From: Cryoendolithus antarcticus
Lineage: Eukaryota; Ascomycota; Dothideomycetes; Cladosporiales; Cladosporiaceae
Direction of reading: 5' to 3'
DNA: 64,000 nt
NCBI GenBank assembly: GCA_002077065.1
Contig: NAJO01000001.1
Span: forward strand, 1-64,000
This document shows, piece by piece, positions 52,017 through 64,000 of this stretch. Numbering within the stretch: the first letter of the stretch is position 1; each line of letters opens with the position of its first letter. The notes beneath the pieces were generated by a model, which saw only the letters and a program-made list of their open reading frames with translations, was not told where the DNA came from and did not search any database. Both the position numbers and the translations under genes were made by a program.

Positions 52017-53122
52017 CTATATGCTCCCCAGATCCACACCATTGACCTTCCCAGTCAGCCTGTCAACTTCCTCATCAGTCCCCGGCTCGACCCTCGGCCT
52101 TTCACTATATCGATCCCCAAATAACTCAAAGTGCTCCCGCATCACCAGACTATACTTCACGAACTCCTCCACACAATCAACAACCCGATCGCGATTCCCA
52201 CCTTCCATGAGTCTACTGCCACCCTCCTCCCCATCCTCACCAGTGAATTGCTTGTAAGCCATCGGGATTGAGGACTGGTTGGGAATCGCGAACATGCGCA
52301 TCCAGCGGCCGAGTATCCGGAGCGAGTTGACTGTGTTGAAAGATTGTGAGCCACCGGAGACCATGGCGAGCCCTAGTGTGCGGCCTTGTGTTGGGCGAAC
52401 GGAGCCGGTGGAGAGGGGTATCCAGTCGATCTGGGTTTTGAAGACGCCGGTCTACGCATCTATTAGTTGTCCAAATGGACAGGACTGGAAATCTGACCCG
52501 GACTTACGAGATTCCCATGCTGCTCCGGGCTCACCCAGAAATGCCCATCACTCCATCTCGACAGATCTCGCAGTTCCTGGACTTTCGGGTGATCGTGATT
52601 CGCGTCATCTTTCATCGGCAGACCAGATGGGTCGTAGACGCGGACATCGCAGCCTAGACGCCACAGAATTCGACTTATCTCGAAGGCAAGAAGTTTGGAG
52701 TAGGATCTCGTTCTTAAGCTTCCATAGATTACCAGTACCCTCAATCTCGTACCGCTCTGCAAGATTGATCCGTGGGACATCTCGGTGACTTTAGCGAGTT
52801 CGAGACGAGATACCCAGTCTGAGGCTGTCACTTCATCATCGAGGATGAAGGGCCGGTGGGACTTTCGTATTGTTGGATCGTCCTTGTCTGCGGGTATTGC
52901 GAGGGAGAGGAAGGAGTAGGCTTTGTCTGTTACTAGCTTCTTGGTTGCTCGCATCGAGGATGTGTTGTTCAGGTCGCCATTGGTTGTCGGAGGCGCTATC
53001 GTCGTAGACATGGTCCGAATCGTTCTCCAGCTTCGATGGACGTTTGATGTCGGGGCCTTTAGGAGAGCAATTATCGAGTTTCGAGAGGCTTGTATGATGC
53101 GAGGAGACGATCGATACAGCAT
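52017..53122 (-). CDS. arsH: ArsH-like NADPH-dependent FMN reductase
   Basis: complement(join(52017..52451,52508..53122)), 349 residues. The 56-nt intron (GTAAGT donor, AACTAAT branch, TAG acceptor) joins SPEQHGNL to [12 protein letters not shown]. The flavodoxin-like fold is shown by [20 protein letters not shown] (FMN phosphate loop), [27 protein letters not shown], and the ArsH-specific [26 protein letters not shown] and [15 protein letters not shown]. ArsH oxidises trivalent organoarsenicals and quinones using NADPH. No arsenite pump or arsenate reductase adjoins it. The 53122 ATG gives a basic, presequence-like leader; the Met at 53011 has an equally good context and gives a 312-residue form. 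Confidence 0.9.
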
Positions 53123-53517
53123 GTTCTTCCCAATTATTGATCAGTAATGAAGTAGACGCGTTGATATCCGGTATCTGCAGCTGCGTTGATAGACTACAGT
53201 TCGCCCGCGTGAAGTAGTCAGTGCTACAATTTAATTGGTCTGAGCGTCGGGGTCCGAGAAATCGCACGCCGATGATAGGATGACTAAAGCAGGCACTGCA
53301 GGATACAGCTACATGTACCCATCAGCTCTCAGCCGCACGAAGGACTACAATTGTCTCGAAGCTGCAGCCTCTATAGTTCATATAATGCTGTGCAGCAGTC
53401 CCGCAGAGGTCAGGTTTAATGCCAAACCCTCAGAGGACTGGAAGTTCATCACGTCTTCGAAGTCCCAGGTGGTTTCGACGAGACACACTTGGTTGATCAA
53501 GAAGTATCTCAACCAAC
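53123..53517. other. Divergent promoter region of arsH and the HET gene
   Basis: 395 bases without a credible gene. Confidence 0.4.
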
Positions 53518-55991
53518 ATGTCGAAGGCCTTCTTCCGTGACAAGGCATGGCGACCTCTCCGTGAATCAGGGGAAGACGTAGCGTCCATATACACCGTCGA
53601 TCCACGACTTGCTTGGGTGTACGAAAAGCCTGTGCTATCGCCGTCGGTGAGTGCAGGTCTGTGTATTCTCTTTGGCTGCATACTCTATACCTGAGCTGTC
53701 CCAGTGGCAACCCCATACGATGCTTGCAAGGAGACACGAGCGCGAGCGCAGGTGCACGACGTACGCGGTGTCCGAACTTTTCAAGGTGCCTTGCGCCATG
53801 CTAGGCACTTCCGCCTTACAACGGAGCTGCCCCTGCAACGCGCTGGCCCCATCACGATCTTGAATGACTGTCTACAGGCGGCTGGGAAGAGATCACATCG
53901 AGATTCCAATGCCCTAGAGCTGATGCTCGTGACTTACAGGAAGACACGTTCGACAGTGCTTCTGGCGAGGCTTACGATTATGACGGCGACAACGTCAAGC
54001 TGAAAGAAGGAGAGAAATGTCTGAGACTCCTCCAAGTATTGGCTGGCGACTTCGAAGAAGCGATCGAGTGCACGCTCAGTGCCTACAAGCTTGCCGTCTG
54101 TCCGCCTTATGAAGCTCTATCATATTGCTGGGGCGACACCGCCGACCCCGTCACCATCAAGATTGATGGCAAGGTAATGAAGGTCACCTCAAACCTGCGG
54201 GCAGCTTTGCGACATCTACGCAGCCGCGCAAGGTCGCGACGTCTCTGGGTGGATGCGATTTGTATTAACCAAGCTGACCTGGCAGAGCGAAGTGCCGAAG
54301 TGAGTATCATGGGGGCCATCTACAGCAACGCTGTGCAGACCACGATATGGCTAGGGACAGCTAGCGAAACTAGTTATCAAGGATTTACTGCGATTGCCGG
54401 ACTAAGTCGAGCTGCCACAGAAAGTTCGGCTCATAGACGGGTGCCCCAGTCAAGAGCCCAAGACAACGCGCCGCTCAAGACGTCCGAGATGTTGTCGTAC
54501 ATGCTTCCCTCTCAGACCGAAGGCGGTACTACCAAGGAGACAAACAGCAGTCTGCCAGAAGACTCTCGTGCGCTAGAGGCCTTGAGAGACGCTATCGATC
54601 CGATTACAAATCGTCCATGGTTCTGGCGAGTATGGGTGGTGCAAGAGGTCGCTCTCGCACGGACAGCAATCATTGTGTGTGGATCTGACATACTATCCTG
54701 GACTGTTTACACGACAGGCATCGAGTTCGCGACCAAGATCGGAGTATTGGAATCAAGCATCATGGGCGCCCTGCGCGACCCTCACGAGACTTATGCCAAT
54801 ATGATCGCTCCATCGGAGTTCATTATAAAAACAGAGCGCCCAGCCGACCTTCTGTTGAGTCTACTGCATAAATGTCGATTTCGAGAAGCTACAAATGCAG
54901 CGGATAAGGTGTACTCGATGCTTGGGCTTGTAGGCAAGAACATCGCCGAGCTCGGAATCGTGCCGGACTACACTGTGTCTTCCCAGCAAATCTTTCGAGA
55001 TGTTGCTCGATCGATCTTGGTGCACGGCAGTAGTCTCGACCTTGTAGGCATGGCAGAATCGATGGAGAGCTTCCCCTCGTGGATCCCTGATTGGACTCGA
55101 CCGGCCCAGGCGACTCCCTTCGCAATAGAGAAAGCGAGCACATCTTTGCTACCATATGCCAGTCTGCGTACAGCTCCAGAGCTTCGTATCAGTGGGCAAG
55201 GTGACGTTTTGATCCTTAAGGGCCATACCATTGACCGCATTGTCGAGATCGCTGGGCATATGGATCCTATGCAGGACTGGTTCGATGACATGGACAATCG
55301 GCTGTCTCAATACGACGAGCCGTTCTCGAGGCTGGCCGAGCCTGGCGAGGACGCTCCTTTACTGCAGGAATCAAAAATATTTCTGCAAGAGATACCTGGC
55401 GCTTTCAAATGGATAGGCGGCGCTCTGCATCTGATGTTCCATGAGCTTTTCAGGACCCTCGAACCACTCGAGCGCTTCGTGGAGTGGGAGAAGCTCGCAA
55501 AGATTCACGGCAAAGGACCGGCGTCAGTCAAGGCAGCCAATATGTCTGCGTACCTCGAAGTACTGACAGCGGGGAACAATCTTCCTGGCGGGCCCGAGGC
55601 GACAAGGCGGGTATTTGAAGACTGGCTTGGAACCCTGTCGCCAGTTCGGAATCTTCTACTGGTGAAATCTGCTACTACGACGCTGTACAAATCACTCGCT
55701 TTCGCGGTGTACTTACGCAAGACCTGGCAGTCATTCGGGGAGTTCAGCGATGTTCTGGACCATGTATACAATAGGCGTATGGGTAGGACTGCAAAGGGTA
55801 GACTTGCCTTGTTGCCAAGATCGGCAGAGGCAGGTGACTTGATAGTAGTCTGCAAAGGTGGCCGCGTTCCGCTGTGTCTGAGACCAGCGGACCAGGTCAC
55901 GTTCACTCTGATGGGAGAAGCTTATGTGCATGGTGTCATGAATGGCGAGGCGTTCGATGAGGAGCTGTGTGAACCAATACCGATTCGATGA
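53518..55991 (+). CDS. HET-domain (heterokaryon incompatibility-type) protein
   Basis: The main exon is secure from the TTACAG acceptor at 53939 to the stop at 55991. It encodes CLRLLQVLAGDFEEAIECTL, PYEALSYCWGD and RRLWVDAICINQAD (the HET core), then a long helical region including NRPWFWRVWVVQEVALA and DKVYSMLGLV, ending with the VCKGGRVPLCLRP element usual in these proteins. The N-terminus is uncertain. A likely first exon starts at the ATG at 53518 (MSKAFFRDKAWRPLRESG) with a GTGAGT donor at 53647. A middle exon 53705-53785 is possible. HET proteins trigger or modulate cell death after fusion with non-self hyphae; partner unknown. Confidence 0.85.
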
Positions 55992-57726
55992 GCCTTGTGG
56001 GGATTCTCAGTGGGCGGTATTGCGTGTGCGATGAGGGCGGTGCGAAATCTGGACGTCGTCGAGCTGGTAGAAGATTTCGAGATGGCCACCGAGATTCGTC
56101 CACGCAACGTTGGCCATGGAAATGTGCCCTCGCAGGGTGTCTGTGTCGGAGGCCATCTCGACACACCATCATTGTAGGTACCGGGTACGAAGGAGTCGCA
56201 CCAACCCACGATACGTGTACTGGTATCTCCGCAAGCGTGTCGCAAGCACAGCGATTTCGGAGAGGGTCGTTGTCGACGCAGAGCGGCTCTGGTCAGTGCT
56301 ACCGTGACTACGAGAGGTAGATTATGGCTATCTACATAGTGGACGCAGAGACTGTGGAATGTGCTGAGGCGGTGGCGTTTTTCGGCGATCTGGTCGCAAA
56401 GCATGCATTCAAGCAGGGCGTTGTAGCTAGCCTCCATAGTCACTTCGCAAAGCATCTATGGTCTCCAGATTTAGCGCAGCCTACCGTGGTTCGTGGGAGT
56501 CGCCATCAAGCACTGCGAGAATCATGATGGCTAGAAGTGCCGAAGCGCATGACTTGTTCTAGCGCCTCTCACTCCTATGCAGAGCGGTGGGCGGACGTGG
56601 TCGATGAGCAGGAATAGCAGTACCAGTCAACTGGGAGAGGCTGGGATCTATGCAACGCGCGGCCGATGCTACGCAATGAACGAGTGTGTACTGTAGACAA
56701 GCTCCTGTCTCATCAAGCCACCAAGTGAGCGGGCGATGCCTCCCGGCGCTCCAGAATATTAGGTTTGCGGACGCAGAGTGCACGTAGCAATTGCGATCGC
56801 GCAGGTTTGCGAGGCAGTGCTTGAATGATTTGGCTTTTGACAGACTCAGGCTGTGTAGCATGGCTTCGTCTCCGCCAACTTTCAGCTTCCACAGGTCTGC
56901 GATGAATTGCTGGCAGAATCTTGCCATGCATCGCTGAAGATGTGTCAGTCAAGGTTATACGTCGGCCATGCTCATTGCTTGTGCTCCACGTGGTTATCAG
57001 GGCAAGCCCCAGTAGCTCCTCAATGAAAGTCTAATCACGACTCGTCGCGGTAAATGCGAGTCAGAGGCGTGCTGCAGGGTCTCCTTACCCCATGGAGTGG
57101 TCGTTCGCAGATCGGCTTTCGTGGACGCAGCTTTGGTGACGGAAGAACTCGCGGCGATCGGCATCGCCTTGTGCTGCTGTTCGGTCGGCTTCCGAGCCAG
57201 GACGCTTGCGCGTTTCGATCGGCAAGCACGAGCCGACTACTCGGCTCAAAGCCTTGTCCATTCACAGCACCGAGTATTGCAGGTGCGAAGTATTGTCCTC
57301 GGCCATCACTACCGAAACTCTGCGCTGACACGATCGTTTGATGTACAGTAATAAGGGACTCCATGCGATTCTTTGAGTTGCTTGCGACAACTCTGGCTAA
57401 ATGGCAATGCCATCCATGTGTCAGTGCCAAGGCTAAATCTGGCATTACGACACCGAGAACGCTATCATGGCAAGGAAGTAGACGCCACCAACCCAGCAAA
57501 CTACTGCATCACCGTTCGATAACAGGGGTTAGCCATGCCGCCAAGAATCTGGGGATCGCACCGCTCACAACATTCTCGAAGATCGGGACCTGCTAGTCAT
57601 AAACCCAGGCGAAGCATCCTCTTCTGCTTTTCTACAGATTCATCCACAGACAATCCAATCACCACCAGCCATTCAATAAATCACAAGTCAATCGCCCAGA
57701 CTCGTTCTTCTATCCTCAATCCAACC
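55992..57726. other. Gene-poor region
   Basis: About 1.7 kb. Open frames on both strands reach 120-180 codons (for example 55922-56455 and 56559-56927, minus), but all have shadow-like composition with many Arg/Ser/His and no family. No RIP depletion is seen. Confidence 0.4.
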
Positions 57727-58839
57727 ATGTCGTCTAAACTCATTGTCGTGATCGGAGCAACAGGTGGACAGGGCGGCTCAGTCGCTCGTCTGTTCGCCAA
57801 AGACGGCTGGCGAGTCCGCGGCATCACTCGCAATCCCGACAAGCCTTCGAATGCTGCTCTCCGCGAGCTGGGCATCGAGCTCGTACCCGCCAACCTAGAC
57901 GATCCGGCGTCCTTGGTGAAGGCGTTCGAAGGTGCCTATGCCATCTTCGCCGTCACGGACTTTGTAAGTGAAGCATTGCAGCGTACAGCACGACCGAGGA
58001 TCCTGCGTGCTGACTAGCTGTAGTGGCAGTTCGTCATGGATCCAGCTGTCCATGCAACTGCGGCGCAAACGGGCAAGATGCCCAATGAGGTCGCCGTTGA
58101 CCGCGAAGTGGAGCAAGGTCGCAACATCGTCGACGCTGCGGCTAAGCACTTGTCGACTCTCGAGCGCTTCGTGTTCTCCAGTCTGAGCGATACGAAGAAA
58201 TGGACAAAGGGCAAGATAGTCTGGAACCTGCATTTCGACGACAAAGCCGTGATCTTGGACTATGTGAGTCACATCCTACCCGTCTCACCCATCGCGATCA
58301 TTGCTGATCATGACATCTTCCAGCTCCATGACAAGCACCCGGCCCTGGCAGCCAAGTCCTCTTTCCTACAGATGGGCATGTACATGTCCAACTACCGCAT
58401 GCAGAGCCCAGTCTTCTCGCCCGTAAAACAGGCCGACGGTACCTTCACGCTGCAAGGCCGTGGATCAGCCGCCCACTTGGCTCCGCTCGTAGACCCGCAG
58501 AATGACACCGGCTACTTCGTCAAAGCGCTCGTTGCTGAGGATCCGGGTAAGACTGTGCTCGGCACGTGCAAGGAAATGCCGTATGATGACTTCTGGCGGA
58601 TGTGGGCGGAGATCAAGGGCGTGGAACTGAAGATCGAGGATGTCGGGGTGAAGTTGCCGGAGGGTACGCCGGAGTGGATGAGGTTGGAGATGGAGGCTAC
58701 GGTGGAGTATTGTAGTGAGTATGGGTGGACTGGTGGGGACCCAGATGTCAAGAGACCGGAGGAGATTGGGGTTGAGATGGGGAAGCTCACCAATGTTGAG
58801 ACGTGGCTGAAGGAGGAGAAGTTCGAGGGGTTGCTGTAG
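57727..58839 (+). CDS. NmrA-like NAD(P)-binding protein
   Basis: join(57727..57963,58024..58263,58324..58839), 330 residues. Both introns are 60 nt and phase 0 (GTAAGT and GTGAGT donors; TAG and CAG acceptors). The second one keeps the frame open if retained; the first carries an in-frame stop. Joins read AVTDF|WQFVMDP and AVILDY|LHDKHPAL. Rossmann motif GATGGQGGSVA at the N-terminus, then GITRNPDKPS and ANLDDPASLVKAFEGAYAIF. This is the NmrA/HSCARG branch of atypical SDRs, whose members sense NADP(H)/NAD(P) ratio or act as regulators. The usual catalytic YxxxK is not evident, consistent with a sensor role (inference). Confidence 0.88.
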
Positions 58840-58878
58840 ATGTCGCTTCGCGGCAAACGACGATTGAGCGTACTCTGT

Positions 58879-62113
<3,235 letters not shown>

Positions 62114-63552
62114 TGTTCTGGCACGCTACCTGTAAACAGCAGGAAGTTTGAGAATTGAGAAGTTTTCACCTACCGTGCGCACAGCAAGGACGCCTCTGCG
62201 AATTCGACAGAGCCTCATCTGGCCATGCCCTGTGTTCATGGCCATATTGCGGGTTGTGGGGGGATGGACAAGTCGCTCGTCACCTTAGGGTATGATCGCT
62301 CCTCCACTTCGCCAAGATCGCCACGTGGGGACGACCTCGTGTCCCCTCGACACGATACGGTGGGAGGTAACGCGAGCCCCGGATGAACGAACAGCACGAG
62401 GGCAAGTTGGGTTCAAGTCCGGGGGCAGCAGATGGTGCTCTCTAGAATGACACTGAGATTTACATGGTATCCGACGATTGTCTCGTCCCAACTCAAAACT
62501 ATAGTACAGAGTCGCCGCGATCGCCGAGCTATGGCCGCTAGTCAACGGAGAAATAGCGCACTTCATGTGCACTTCCCTTCTTCCATGGGACAAACGGCCG
62601 ATGCGGACCACTCTAGCTTTCCTAGGCGGTCTTCATGCGGGATCTGTAGGGCAGGATCCCTCCTACAGTCTACCATGGCAAGCCGTGCGCATCTTCGCGG
62701 GCGATGATCATGGAATGTAAACGCGCACACGGCGACATGCGGCAGGCTTTGTCGTTTGTAGAGGCTGCAGAGACCCGGTCCAGACTCCGTTGCTAGCCTC
62801 CCTGATGCCATACTCGCGGATTCAGAGGTCTCGCGGTGTTTGACGGCAGACTCTCAGCTACGCGCTTACCACACAGGACGGACATGACACCGAACTCAGT
62901 TCAATCGCTTGCAGATGCGGAGAACCTTGTACATCAAACATGACCTGGTAGGGTATGTCGGAACGCTCGCCAGGGTCTAAGTATGCCTTCGCCGTCTCTG
63001 ATAATACAGGACGACAAAAGTCTTTGGGTGATGCGGCCATAGGCGCGTGGGCACCATTCTCGGGCTGGAGCGGCCACGGCATCCTCTCAAGGTTCTTTCA
63101 GGATACTCGATGGGTCCACGAATATACAGCGTTTCCATCCAGCCCGTTGGGAAACACCTTGTCCTGAATCACGATCACTTGACTCGCGGGAGTGGAGAGT
63201 TCACAGCCTTAGCCACAGAACACGACTCGAGTCTATCCGACAAAGGCGAGCTAGCACGGCGGCTACCGAAGCTACGACTGCTTGACCAACGCCATGCAGG
63301 TCACGGACTCGGCGTTGGAGTCTATACCCCGCTGTCAATGTCGTGAAGTGCGGAGTGTGGAGGGGTGATGAGTGGAGGGATCGCGGGAAGGTGTTGTTCG
63401 TTGCCGATGTGACGAACAACCTATACTGATATGAGGCCAGCATGAACCAGCCTTTCTGCTGTCGATCGACGGCCGTACTTCCTGTCTGGATTTTCCTTCC
63501 ATCCTCCTATTCACCTTTGAAACATTGCTCGTAGTCTCGAGTGACTCCTATT
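62114..63552. promoter_or_regulatory. Shared divergent promoter of beta-galactosidase and transporter genes
   Basis: 1.44 kb between the two ATGs, with no credible coding frame. By its position it should hold the regulatory sites of both genes. I found no clear Gal4-type CGG-N11-CCG site by eye. A GGTTCAAGTCC at about 62410 resembles a tRNA B box but has no A box or cloverleaf. Confidence 0.5.
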
Positions 63553-64000
63553 ATGGACGACAAGTACGAGGCCACTCACGATGACGACTTGGGCAAAGGC
63601 CCGGTCGTCAAAGAAGCCAATGTGCACTCTGTGGCCCTCACCGAGGCTCTCGAGGCGCAGAAGCCGAAGCTATGGTCTCGTAGCATGATCCAGCTGTACC
63701 TCATCATGGGTAAGTCATACTTGCGCTGGGCTGCTCTTTCACTAGAGGCATACCAAGCGTTACCCAGCCAGGGACCCAAGGAGAAGTTGCTGTATGGGCA
63801 CCACCGCTGACACCTTCACAGGCGTCGGCTACCTCGTCTCAACGCTCAATGGCTACGACAGCAGTCTAATGGGTGCCATCAATGCCATGGAAGGCTATCA
63901 GAAGACGTTCGGTCTCACCGGAGAAGGCAGCAGCACGGGCATCATCTTCATCATCTACAATTGCGGCCAGATTGCAGCGTTTCCGTTCTGTGGCTTTTTC
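63553..64000 (+). CDS. MFS sugar transporter, lactose-permease-like (5' part)
   Basis: Starts at the ATG at 63553 (MDDKYEATHDDD, A at -3). A 112-nt phase-1 intron (63710-63821, GTAAGT donor, CACAG acceptor) joins LIMG to VGYLVSTLNGYD. The gene runs off the window end, so only about 110 residues are seen. The acidic cytoplasmic N-terminus is followed by the first two transmembrane segments, with SRSMIQLYLIMGVGYLVSTL and the loop NGYDSSLMGAINAMEGYQ, typical of fungal sugar porters close to LAC12-type lactose permeases. Its pairing with a GH2 beta-galactosidase supports a galactoside substrate (inference). Confidence 0.88.

Noticed and set aside
55922..56455. 178-codon minus-strand frame next to the HET gene
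   Set aside because: Overlaps the end of the HET gene; composition is shadow-like and no domain is visible.
56559..56927. Minus-strand frame of about 120 codons
   Set aside because: Slightly protein-like start but no family, no splice support and no conserved motif.
62390..62430. tRNA-like B box (GGTTCAAGTCC)
   Set aside because: The T stem pairs poorly and there is no A box, anticodon arm or acceptor stem at the right distance on either strand.

Overview
This window is nuclear DNA from a filamentous ascomycete (Pezizomycotina). Genes are close together on both strands and carry short introns of about 47-112 nt with GTAAGT/GTATGT-like donors, CTAAC/CTGAC-like branch points and YAG acceptors. 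CpA/TpG-depleted blocks are typical of repeat-induced point mutation (RIP). The mix of families (HET, CYP52, NmrA-like, arsH-like, zygote-specific-like secreted protein, GH2 with a lactose-permease-like transporter) fits a Dothideomycete. That placement is inferred from the gene mix only; I recognise no species marker.

Left end (1-2.7 kb): a RIP-mutated, gene-free block with decayed tandem repeats and short TTAGGG/CCCTAA tracts. From 3.4 to 24.7 kb comes a mostly housekeeping stretch: a DUF829/TMEM53-like hydrolase, two tandem paralogous membrane proteins, the DNA glycosylase NTH1, the nuclear exonuclease RAT1, the vesicle tether USO1, a CYP52-type P450, a small secreted six-cysteine protein, the ERAD ubiquitin-conjugating enzyme UBC7, an unknown C-terminally membrane-associated protein and the mitochondrial GTPase MTG2.

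From 25 to 43 kb the content is more accessory: an SDR, a zinc sugar-alcohol dehydrogenase, a Ser/Thr-rich single-pass protein and a large GPI-type surface protein with repeated modules. A 3.1 kb satellite of about twenty 158-159 bp units follows, each unit bounded by inverted arms. Then come another SDR, an NmrA-family protein and three tandem small membrane proteins whose ectodomain resembles a free-standing I9 (subtilisin-propeptide-like) inhibitor domain. From 43 to 50 kb are RAV1 (RAVE/V-ATPase assembly), a 3-isopropylmalate dehydrogenase and a TLC-domain membrane protein.

From 50 kb to the end: a bZIP factor, an ArsH-like flavoprotein, a HET-domain protein, a second NmrA-like protein, a GH2 beta-galactosidase and, transcribed away from it, the first part of an MFS sugar transporter. 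The last two look like a LAC4/LAC12-type catabolic pair. Exon boundaries were read by eye from splice motifs and reading-frame continuity; none is confirmed by transcripts.
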